Positions 26,843 through 34,236 of a DNA stretch of 64,000 bases are shown one piece after another. Position 1 is the first letter of the stretch. Each line of letters opens with the position of its first letter. Source of the stretch: Endozoicomonas gorgoniicola (lineage in GTDB: Bacteria > Pseudomonadota > Gammaproteobacteria > Pseudomonadales > Endozoicomonadaceae). The notes beneath the pieces are model-generated. The model did no database searches and was not told the DNA's origin. It saw nothing but the letters and a program-made list of their open reading frames with translations. The stretch covers positions 434,001-498,000 of the forward strand of contig NZ_JAPFCC010000001.1 in the NCBI RefSeq assembly GCF_025562715.2. The letters are read 5' to 3'. The position numbers were made by a program, and so were the translations under genes.

Positions 26843-27487
26843 TTAGGTTCTACGATTTGTTGCGGTGCCAAGACAAACCCATAATATATTGTTGTCTAAA
26901 TACCTTGCCAGATCGCGCGGCAGGGACTTTCTGGCATCTATCTCCATTGTGCCTATGCAATCTACAGACCCCATAGCAGCTTGGTATAGAGCAATAGGCA
27001 GGTAAGCGCAAATAGCCCCTGAAAAAAAACGTGCCGAGCGACGAAGTTCACGTGGTGGACTGGATTGGCAGCTCTTATGAAGGTATTCTGCATAATCCAT
27101 TGCTTTATTGCCATAGGAGGAGTCTCCAAAAAAGGACGTGAGAATGGATGAGGTGTTGTAAACACCGGGATTCAATGTATGGGTATGACCGCGATACTCT
27201 GTATCCGGGTAGCAGGTAACCCAAATATTGCCTATCGTTGCGGCTTTGCCGGCAATCTCTTCATTGAGAGCACCCTTTAAGCGATACACATAGTCACAGC
27301 CGGCATGGGGCTGATACAGGCTTCTCTCAAAACCCAAAGCTGTAACCTCCAAAATATAAGGCCTGTACGTTTTATGAATTTGAGAAATTATGGCTGCATG
27401 GGTAAACAGGCCGGAAGATGCAGACTCCCCTTTTGACATAATGATAATGTCACCTTTCCGCAAGTTTCCAATATAAATTCTATCCAT
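26843..27487 (-). CDS. Circularly permuted papain-like (NlpC/LRAT/YiiX-type) protein
   Basis: A 214-residue protein. The N-terminus reads LRKGDIIIM then FTHAAIISQ, the GD-strand and His motif of permuted NlpC/P60-type hydrolases (YiiX, LRAT group), giving His30. The candidate nucleophile is in the C-terminal part: Cys160 in FFSGAICAYLPIALYQ, a helix start as in these families. Members include amidases, acyltransferases and bacterial effectors. No signal peptide is seen. GAGG lies about nine bases before the ATG. The assignment rests on motif order and is moderate. Confidence 0.6.
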   Translation of the reverse strand: MDRIYIGNLRKGDIIIMSKGESASSGLFTHAAIISQIHKTYRPYILEVTALGFERSLYQPHAGCDYVYRLKGALNEEIAGKAATIGNIWVTCYPDTEYRGHTHTLNPGVYNTSSILTSFFGDSSYGNKAMDYAEYLHKSCQSSPPRELRRSARFFSGAICAYLPIALYQAAMGSVDCIGTMEIDARKSLPRDLARYLDNNILWVCLGTATNRRT

Positions 27488-27543
27488 CAGTAAAACCTCA
27501 TTCTTTCGTTACTGCACACGATTAACTTAGTGCAGCTAAGCGC

Positions 27544-27584
27544 TAAAAACCATGCATGCAAAACCTTCGTCATCCCCGCGAAGG
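27544..27584. repeat. Dispersed REP-like repeat, copy 2
   Basis: 40 of 41 bases match 7874-7914 (ATGCATGCAAAACCTTCGTC core, then CCCCGCGAAGG). It lies in the divergent gap upstream of the permuted papain-like gene and the OTU-like gene. Confidence 0.85.
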
Positions 27585-27723
27585 AGGCTGTCGCGAAACC
27601 CTAAAGGCGCAGGAAGAGGGTGACAACAATGTTGTACTGTTCTTAATGTCGATAGTCTATATATAACTCCCCTAATAGTCAGAATATGGTTTGCATTTGG
27701 TCAGGTTTCTTCCGGCTTGCTTC

Positions 27724-29376
27724 ATGAAAACCTTACAGAAAGTTTTTGTTGTTGTAGCCATTCAAGCCAGCCAGTGTGTGGCAGGAATGAACGTCCACAT
27801 TGGTCTGGTTAAAGTTCGGCACGATGGTTTTTGTTTTTATCATGCCGTGGCAAAGGCGATAGGTGAAGAAACAGGCGGACGTCCACTGTTCGAGCGTCTG
27901 CGCACCTTCCTGAGTAATGAAGCCAGTGCCTCCACTCATCCTATGCTGGAAGCCCATTTAAGTGATGCGGTGGTTGGCAGCAGCATTGGCACTCTGGCAA
28001 ATCAGCTTGCCTCTACTCCTCCTTCACTGGCCAACCGTGACAGCTGGGCGGGTATGCCTGAGCTGGTGGCAATGGTGCAGATGTTGGGGCAGCCGGTTCT
28101 GGTATGGCATGTGAATCAGGATTTACGGGTGGATGAACACAGCCTGCTGGTAACGCCCGACAGCATTTTGCCAGTGTTTTCCATTGAAGAAGGTGCAGAC
28201 GCAGGCATTCCTGCCATACAGCTTGTACATGCGGGCAGTGAGTGGTGGCCTCTGGAAACAGATGACTCCTTGCAGTCCTGGGGTTCTGGCTGGGAGGCAT
28301 ACAGGGACCAGGTTTCAGGGGTTCTGCACGAACAGCTGACAGCTGAACATACAGGACCTGATCTGGATGAAACTGACAATGATGCGACGCTATGTGAGGG
28401 GTGGGTCTATTTGGTCGGTGAATATGTGCCGGAAGACCTCTTGATTCTTGACAGGGGTAGTCTGGGCGCTCTGCAGGAAATAATTTTTGCTGCCAGCTTG
28501 CCGTCACTGATGGAAGCGTATCTCTACATGAAGATTGAGCTGAATCATGCCATCAGTGAGTCAGATGATATCTCTGATCCCGGATTTCACTGGGCCAATA
28601 ACCGTTTTGAGCAAACGACCCGCCTGGTTGACGATGTCAGTCGAACTCTGGTTTTGCCGACCACCATCAGGATCATTGAAACCTCCATGAGCAATTATCT
28701 GGCGGCGACAAATGTAAGACCAAAAGATTTTATGGGATCGCTGTTACCGACACGTCGCTTAGTCTGGGACACACTTTCACTGTTTCAAGGGTTGATTAAC
28801 AGGATAGTGCAGCGCTCAGGAGGGCTGACATTTTCCGGGATTTATTCTTCGTATCTGGCTTGCAGTCAGAAGTCTGATACCACCAGTACCAGACAGTTTG
28901 ATTTTTCTGGCACTTCATTTGCCTCTCTGCCATCCGGACAACAACATCCCGCCCGTATTTCAGTGGTGCAGGAAAGAGTTGTTATTCCCTTTGATAAAGC
29001 AAATCCTGTGCACCATATTCTGTTTAGTCTCTATGTCAGTGCAAATACTTTCCAGCTGGTGAATCATTGCCTGACCTTATCGGTTCTGCAGTCATCTGAC
29101 CGGGAACTGGCAGAGCTATTTGGTATGCCTCAGGCGTCCTTAGCCAGATCAATGATAAAGTCCCAGATCAAAGAGTATGAAGTTGTGCTTAGGCGTATTC
29201 GGGCAGTGATTCATGCTTTAGGCCATCGTTATTACCCAGATTACTGGCAAGCTGATCGCTATCAGGCGATTAGCATCTGTGAAGGCAGAACCATTGTGTT
29301 TCACAGCGATGATTTTCAGCCCCGGGAAGGGTGGAGTCATTGGCAAATCCCTGACCCAGAGGAGGACGAACATTGA
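27724..29376 (+). CDS. OTU-like protein with export-type N-terminus
   Basis: A 550-residue product from ATG 27724 (frame open from 27691). The N-terminus MKTLQKVFVVVAIQASQCVAG resembles a signal peptide. Residues 28-178 look like an OTU deubiquitinase domain: Asp34 and Cys37 in VRHDGFCFYHAVAKAI, the WAGMPELVAMVQML helix (108-121), VLVWH, and the last strand IQLVHAGSEWWPL. In active OTUs a His precedes the aromatic residue in that last strand; here Glu-Trp-Trp is seen, so activity is uncertain. The remaining 370 residues are helical and unrecognised. A host-directed role is inferred. Confidence 0.66.
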   Translation: MKTLQKVFVVVAIQASQCVAGMNVHIGLVKVRHDGFCFYHAVAKAIGEETGGRPLFERLRTFLSNEASASTHPMLEAHLSDAVVGSSIGTLANQLASTPPSLANRDSWAGMPELVAMVQMLGQPVLVWHVNQDLRVDEHSLLVTPDSILPVFSIEEGADAGIPAIQLVHAGSEWWPLETDDSLQSWGSGWEAYRDQVSGVLHEQLTAEHTGPDLDETDNDATLCEGWVYLVGEYVPEDLLILDRGSLGALQEIIFAASLPSLMEAYLYMKIELNHAISESDDISDPGFHWANNRFEQTTRLVDDVSRTLVLPTTIRIIETSMSNYLAATNVRPKDFMGSLLPTRRLVWDTLSLFQGLINRIVQRSGGLTFSGIYSSYLACSQKSDTTSTRQFDFSGTSFASLPSGQQHPARISVVQERVVIPFDKANPVHHILFSLYVSANTFQLVNHCLTLSVLQSSDRELAELFGMPQASLARSMIKSQIKEYEVVLRRIRAVIHALGHRYYPDYWQADRYQAISICEGRTIVFHSDDFQPREGWSHWQIPDPEEDEH

Positions 29377-29402
29377 GAAAGGTTGTTTGCAAAACGTTTG
29401 AT

Positions 29403-30425
29403 TTACCAGCTGGCACCCAGACCAAACATTAAAGTGCTATCGTCTTTTTTCTTGCCGGGTTGTGGGTCGTTATCATAGTCATAATCCAGTTTCACAATAA
29501 GATGCAGTAAATCAATGAGCTGAACCCTGAAGCCAGTGGAAGTCTGGAACAGCCAGCTCTTTTCTTTAAAGCGATAATAGATATCCTGGTTATGGAACAG
29601 GGTCACCCAATCCCACAACAGCTGGTCGTAGTTGAGTTTCCATTGGCCTGCTCCGCTGTTGTTCTTTTTTTCAGGGTCTGAGAATTTTTCCCAGATATAG
29701 CTTGGTCCCAGTTCCATTCTCAGGTTGAGATCGGGTTCATCGTAGAATTGATGACCCAGGCCAACGCCCGCCGACGTACGGTAATCCAATGATTTTATGG
29801 TGTCTTTTTCCCAGCCAAGATTTCCACTCAGATACCAGACAGGATTAAGAAAACGGTTGTAACCGTATTTCAGCAACCAGCGGTCTTTCAGTTTTTTTTT
29901 ATCGTCTTCTTCGTAATCAAATTTCCAGTCCAGAGTGTTGCGATTCCTGTAGTCCCGGGCAGCGAACTGACCATCAGCATTAAAGGCGTCTTTTTTGGTA
30001 TTGCCCCGCTGATAGCTCAGATAAGCATTGGCATTACCAGACCAGCGCCATTGATCGCTGTCAGGGGCTATGTTACTGACGCTGGCAAGTTCTGACGGAT
30101 CGGCCGGGCGCATCTGTGACTCGTCAGGGCTGACCAGCTGAAGCTGTTGATTAATGGTTTCCAGTTTCCATAGGCTAAATGAACTTTCCCCTTTGAACCG
30201 GATCCACACAGGCTTTTCAGAGTCCATGGAAGCAATATCTTTCAGTGGTATAAGCAGTTTGCCATAGCCACTGTCTACCTCCAGTTTATCGTCTTTAATG
30301 CTGAGAACCTGACCAGTTATCACGCTGCCATTGTGCAACTCAACTTTGTCGGCTTTAAGATAAGCGGCGGATGTCAGGCAATAGACAAACCCGACAGCCT
30401 TAAATAGATGACCAGACCTGTGCAT
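29403..30425 (-). CDS. DUF481 outer-membrane beta-barrel protein (YdiY-like)
   Basis: A 340-residue exported protein. The N-terminal signal region (GHLFKAVGFVYCLTSAAYLKA) precedes a small beta domain (VELHNGSVITGQVLSIKDDK, then LEVDSGYGKLLIPL). From residue about 130 come the alternating aromatic strands of a DUF481 barrel (SYQRGNTKKDAFNADGQF, LLKYGYNRFLNPVWYL, GLGHQFYDEPDLNLRMELG) ending in an aromatic residue (GASW). DUF481 proteins include the salt-induced YdiY; exact function is unknown. Confidence 0.85.
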   Translation of the reverse strand: MHRSGHLFKAVGFVYCLTSAAYLKADKVELHNGSVITGQVLSIKDDKLEVDSGYGKLLIPLKDIASMDSEKPVWIRFKGESSFSLWKLETINQQLQLVSPDESQMRPADPSELASVSNIAPDSDQWRWSGNANAYLSYQRGNTKKDAFNADGQFAARDYRNRNTLDWKFDYEEDDKKKLKDRWLLKYGYNRFLNPVWYLSGNLGWEKDTIKSLDYRTSAGVGLGHQFYDEPDLNLRMELGPSYIWEKFSDPEKKNNSGAGQWKLNYDQLLWDWVTLFHNQDIYYRFKEKSWLFQTSTGFRVQLIDLLHLIVKLDYDYDNDPQPGKKKDDSTLMFGLGASW

Positions 30426-30615
30426 TATCGACCTCTCATCGATAATTAAATTAACAGGTAAAGATTAGGTTAAATGGCTATCATGCGTTCAAAATTCTTC
30501 TGGCAGTGCGTAAGAACAAGCAACGGCAGCTGGTGGGGAAGGACGCCGTTGCGGTTGAGTTGCTGAAGCGTTTTCTGTCAAAGGGCTGAAAGGGCTGAAA
30601 GGGCAGGCTTGATGT

Positions 30616-31776
30616 TTAAAGGCTCTCAACCGCCTGACGAATACGACGAATACCTTCTTCTAAAAGCTCACGGTTGCAGCCAAAATTAAACCGCAGAAAG
30701 TTTTTATCGCCAAACTGCTCTCCCGGAGACAGGCCAACACCGGCCTGTTCAAAGAATCCATGAGGGTCATCCAGCTTCAGTGCGCTGACATCAATCCAGG
30801 CCAGATAGGTCGCTTCCAGTGGTGTCATGCTCAGGCCGTCAATGGCATTGATTTCCCTAAGTAGCAGATCGTGGTTGCCCCGCAGGTATTCCAGCAGGCA
30901 CTGACGCCAGGCTTCTCCGTGCTGGTAAGCCGCTTTGGCAGCGGTGAAGCCGATCAGCATATTGTCCGGATCGGGGACAATACCTTTGCGGGTACGCTGG
31001 AACTGCATTCGCAGCCTGCCATTGGGAATAACGGCAAAGGCGCAGCCAAAGCCTGCCACGTTGAAGGTTTTGGAGGGCGACATCAGGGTAATAGAATGCT
31101 CCCGGGCGTAGTCACTGACAGAGGCATAGGGAATATGCTCACAGTTCGGGTCGAGGATCAGGTCGCAATGCACTTCATCGGAACAGACAATCAGTTTGTG
31201 CTGCTGACAGACCGCGTCAATGGTTTCCAGCTCTTCCCGGGTCAGGACCCGTCCATTAGGGTTTTGTGGATTGCACAGCATTAAAAGCCTTGTGTCGCTT
31301 TTCAGATCCTTCTGAAACTGTTCAATATCCAGTTGCCACCTGTTGTTAACCAGCTTCCAGCGCAGACCAGTCATTTCCCGCGCCGACAGCTTGGGTGCCA
31401 TCAGAAAGGGGTAATAAACCGGGTAGGGTACTGCTACGGTTTCGCCTTCAGCGGCGTAGCTGCGGGTGGCAATGTTCAGAGCGGTAACCAGACCGGGTGT
31501 CCAGACCAGCCACTCTTTTTCAATATCCATGTGGTACAGGCTGCGGAAGCGGTCAACCACCACTTCTTCAAGCTCATCACCGGCGTTGGTGTAACCAAAG
31601 ACACCGTGTTCAATACGGTCGTGCAGGGCTTCGAGAATCTCCGGAGCTGAACGAAAATCCATATCGGCTACCCAAAAGGGCAGAATGTCCCGGTTTTTAT
31701 ATTTATCCCATTTCAGGCTGGATGTGTTGGTTCGATCAATCTTTGGATCAAAGAGAGGATTAAATTCTCCGGACAC
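30616..31776 (-). CDS. patB: PatB/MalY-type PLP-dependent C-S lyase
   Basis: A 386-residue fold-type I PLP enzyme of the MalY/PatB group, acting as cystathionine beta-lyase or related cysteine desulfhydrase. Visible features are ILPFWVADMDF near the N-terminus, NPQNPNGRV, the SDEVHCDL segment binding the cofactor, and the PLP lysine in SPSKTFNVAGF. The C-terminal Arg region FLRFNFGCNRELL closes the active site. Length fits the family (about 390). It stands alone between unrelated genes. The precise substrate cannot be told from sequence. Confidence 0.9.
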   Translation of the reverse strand: MSGEFNPLFDPKIDRTNTSSLKWDKYKNRDILPFWVADMDFRSAPEILEALHDRIEHGVFGYTNAGDELEEVVVDRFRSLYHMDIEKEWLVWTPGLVTALNIATRSYAAEGETVAVPYPVYYPFLMAPKLSAREMTGLRWKLVNNRWQLDIEQFQKDLKSDTRLLMLCNPQNPNGRVLTREELETIDAVCQQHKLIVCSDEVHCDLILDPNCEHIPYASVSDYAREHSITLMSPSKTFNVAGFGCAFAVIPNGRLRMQFQRTRKGIVPDPDNMLIGFTAAKAAYQHGEAWRQCLLEYLRGNHDLLLREINAIDGLSMTPLEATYLAWIDVSALKLDDPHGFFEQAGVGLSPGEQFGDKNFLRFNFGCNRELLEEGIRRIRQAVESL

Positions 31777-32022
31777 CGTGTTGTCTTCCTGCGTTCTGAT
31801 TGTGATCCTGTTGCCTGAATACTAATCGCATTAGCAACACTCTAAAACCCGTTTTTTTGTATTTTCTCAATAACAGTCAACCTTGGACAGCAAAGAAGGG
31901 CATTAGACTTCTTAGAGAAGCGGCAGCTCAGGCGATAAATGGTTGTTTGGCTAGACTGGACCCCCTGAGATGACTGGCAAAGCGGCAGTTTGTGAACAAT
32001 TCTGAAAGAGAGAACCTCCGCA

Positions 32023-32078
32023 GTCGCTGTAATGGGGTCGCTGTAATGGAGTCGCTGTAATGGAGTTGCTGTAATACT
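32023..32078. repeat. Four tandem 14-bp repeats in the translation-start region
   Basis: Unit GTCGCTGTAATGGA repeated at 32023, 32037 and 32051, with a degenerate fourth copy from 32065. The array ends two bases before the ATG of the EamA gene and contains its only GGAG ribosome-binding-like sequences. The rest of the 31777-32022 gap holds no recognisable gene. Confidence 0.9.
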
Positions 32079-32079
32079 G

Positions 32080-33003
32080 ATGTCAAAAGGTTTATTTCTT
32101 TCTGTTTTCGCCAGCGGCCTGCTTGGCTTTCTGTGCATTTTGCCACTCTGGCTGGTTGATTTTTCTGCCGTTGAAATTGTCTTTGGCCGCTTTCTGGTGT
32201 TTGGCCTGCTGACCCTGCTGGTTCTGCCATACCGGCGCGATACCCTGAAACGATACGATACCGCAGCCCCTCGCTCCCGCTGGCAAAACGGTTTAATTCT
32301 GGCGCTTACAGGGCATATTGGTTATTACCTGTTTTTGATTTTGTCGATCCGGTCACTGGGTGGCATGGCCGCCTTTTTGCTGGTAGGAACCCTGCCCATC
32401 TTATTCAGCCTGTCTCACCACAGTAAAGGCGTACACTATCCGGTCAGCCATAAGCTGGCTCTGTTCATGCTGTTCTGTTCACTGGTGCTGCTGATGTTTG
32501 ACAAAGCCGCCCTGGTGGAAGACAGCTCGAATAAAGACCAGTTTGCTAACGGTGTTATCTGGCTGCTGCTGGCGGGAAGCTGCTGGTTGTGTGCTGCAAG
32601 CCGCCAGGTCTGGATTGTCAGGGCGTGTTCGGGGATTGACCGTTCCAACCATTTGATGATGTCCGGGCTGTGTACCAGCCTTGCCCTCATTGTGCTGTTG
32701 CCACTGGCTCTGGTTGGGGAAGGCGAGTGGCGGCTGTTCACCCAGCCAGATGGCAGAAACTGGTACGTTTTCTGGTTCGGGATGATACTTGCCGGTGTCT
32801 TCTGTACTCTGCTGGCGCGGGTTATCTGGAATAACCGGCTGGCATACGCCAGTGATTCGGTTCGGGCCGGTGCAATGGTGTCGGAACCTCTGATGATTGG
32901 TGTACTGTTCTTTCTGCTGGAAACCCGCTGGCCTGACACGGTTGAATGGAGCATCATTGCCCTGTCAGGATTAGCGTTGTGGCTGTTTTATCGCAAGATT
33001 TGA
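32080..33003 (+). CDS. EamA/DMT-type membrane transporter
   Basis: A 307-residue inner membrane protein with about ten hydrophobic segments in two similar halves, typical of the drug/metabolite transporter (EamA) superfamily. The first half ends around LLVGTLPILFSLSHH and the second carries GMILAGVFCTLLARVIWN and VSEPLMIGVLFFLLE, the positions of the conserved domain ends. The substrate is unknown. The nearest GGAG lies 14 bases before the ATG inside a tandem repeat, so translation initiation may be weak or variable. Confidence 0.85.
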   Translation: MSKGLFLSVFASGLLGFLCILPLWLVDFSAVEIVFGRFLVFGLLTLLVLPYRRDTLKRYDTAAPRSRWQNGLILALTGHIGYYLFLILSIRSLGGMAAFLLVGTLPILFSLSHHSKGVHYPVSHKLALFMLFCSLVLLMFDKAALVEDSSNKDQFANGVIWLLLAGSCWLCAASRQVWIVRACSGIDRSNHLMMSGLCTSLALIVLLPLALVGEGEWRLFTQPDGRNWYVFWFGMILAGVFCTLLARVIWNNRLAYASDSVRAGAMVSEPLMIGVLFFLLETRWPDTVEWSIIALSGLALWLFYRKI

Positions 33004-33016
33004 GATAACAATCAGA

Positions 33017-33041
33017 CCGGAAGAGTGTTGACTTCTTCCGG
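33017..33041. terminator. Hairpin between convergent genes
   Basis: CCGGAAGA (33017-33024) pairs with TCTTCCGG (33034-33041) around a nine-base loop. It lies between the stops of the EamA and mnmH genes. There is no long T tract, so termination is likely but unproven. Confidence 0.5.
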
Positions 33042-33052
33042 ACAGAACGCCA

Positions 33053-34180
33053 TCAGGTATAAAGGTTTCTAATCAGCTCCGGGTAAGCTTCAAGGATGTC
33101 ATTGTAGTTGCCACTGAAGATGACCTTGCCTTGTTTCTGTTCCAGCTGATATTCATACATCGGGTCATAGTATTCCGTTAGCAGACTGGCAATGATTGGT
33201 CGGTAACCGTTAATGTCATTGTTGTCACGATGATTCTGCAGGGCACTGTCCAGCAGGTTGGTCAAGGCCTGATAACGGGCTCCGCCAAGACGTCTGCGAA
33301 TGCGGTACAGGCTTCCGGTCAGGCCTTCGCTAAACTGTTCAAAGCCTGATTCCTCCCCGTAGACTCTGATAAAGTCAGCCAGGTTGTCCCGGACGTACTC
33401 CTGTAAGCCCACCTCAACCCGTTCTTCCACACTGGTTTCGAGCAGAATAATGGGCGACTGCTGCATTTTATCCCGCATGGGCTGACTCAGGCTGCAACGA
33501 CCAATCAGTTTGCTTTCGTCTTCCAGCAAGGCAGGGTGTCCTGACTTCTGATTCAGATGTTTCAGCAGAGCAATGGAGAGACGGTTTTCAAAGTTGATCT
33601 GGGTAGGTTGTCCACCACAGCGACGGCCAAAGCTGGAACCACGGTGGTTAGCCAGCCCTTCGAGGTCGATGCTGTCACTGATTTTCTGGAGCAGGCGGGT
33701 TTTGCCGGTTCCGGTTTTACCACTGAGGGTAACAAACGAACAGGTCTCGACCGAGGCTTCCAGCTCGTCAATCAGGAAGCGGCGCAGGGCTTTGTACCCC
33801 CCCTTGATTAACGGGTAGTTAACGCCCGCCTCTTTCAGCCATGCCTGGGCCAGGTGGGAACGCTGGCCGCCACGGAAACAGTAGAGGTAGCCTTCGGGGT
33901 GCTGGTCGGTGAATGCTTTCCAGCTCTGCAGGCGGGCTTTACGAACGTCATCGGTCGCCAGTTCATAACCCAGGGCGAAGGCGGCATCCTGCCCTTCCTG
34001 CTTATATCGGGTGCCGATTAGCTCGCGCTGGTGGTTATCGAGAAGAGGAACATTCTGTGCGGTTGGAAAAGCACCCTGTTCAAACTCCACAGGAGCTCGC
34101 ACATCCATCAGCGGTGTGTCGTTCAGGAACAGGATTTTAAAGTCGTCGGTATCCGATCGCGTCTGGCTCATACTAAACAT
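33053..34180 (-). CDS. mnmH: tRNA 2-selenouridine synthase
   Basis: MnmH (SelU/YbbB) replaces sulfur with selenium at the wobble 2-thiouridine of tRNAs for Lys, Glu and Gln, using selenophosphate. The 375-residue product begins with a rhodanese domain (MDVRAPVEFEQGAFP and the catalytic Cys in YCFRGGQRSH). A P-loop domain follows (LSGKTGTGKTRLL), with the conserved NHRGSSFG and QPTQINFENRL segments. The ATG at 34180 or 34171 (MSQTRSD) may be the start. It implies selenophosphate synthesis elsewhere in the genome. Confidence 0.92.
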   Translation of the reverse strand: MFSMSQTRSDTDDFKILFLNDTPLMDVRAPVEFEQGAFPTAQNVPLLDNHQRELIGTRYKQEGQDAAFALGYELATDDVRKARLQSWKAFTDQHPEGYLYCFRGGQRSHLAQAWLKEAGVNYPLIKGGYKALRRFLIDELEASVETCSFVTLSGKTGTGKTRLLQKISDSIDLEGLANHRGSSFGRRCGGQPTQINFENRLSIALLKHLNQKSGHPALLEDESKLIGRCSLSQPMRDKMQQSPIILLETSVEERVEVGLQEYVRDNLADFIRVYGEESGFEQFSEGLTGSLYRIRRRLGGARYQALTNLLDSALQNHRDNNDINGYRPIIASLLTEYYDPMYEYQLEQKQGKVIFSGNYNDILEAYPELIRNLYT

Positions 34181-34236
34181 TAGTCAGGCAAAACGAAGTA
34201 GTTTGGTATTAAACAGGTGGTTAGCGCAAGTTCGGA

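Noticed and set aside
30480..30592. Small plus-strand gene between the DUF481 and patB genes
   Set aside because: A frame reading FKILLAVRKNKQRQLVGKD looks protein-like but has no start codon or family; evidence is too thin to list.
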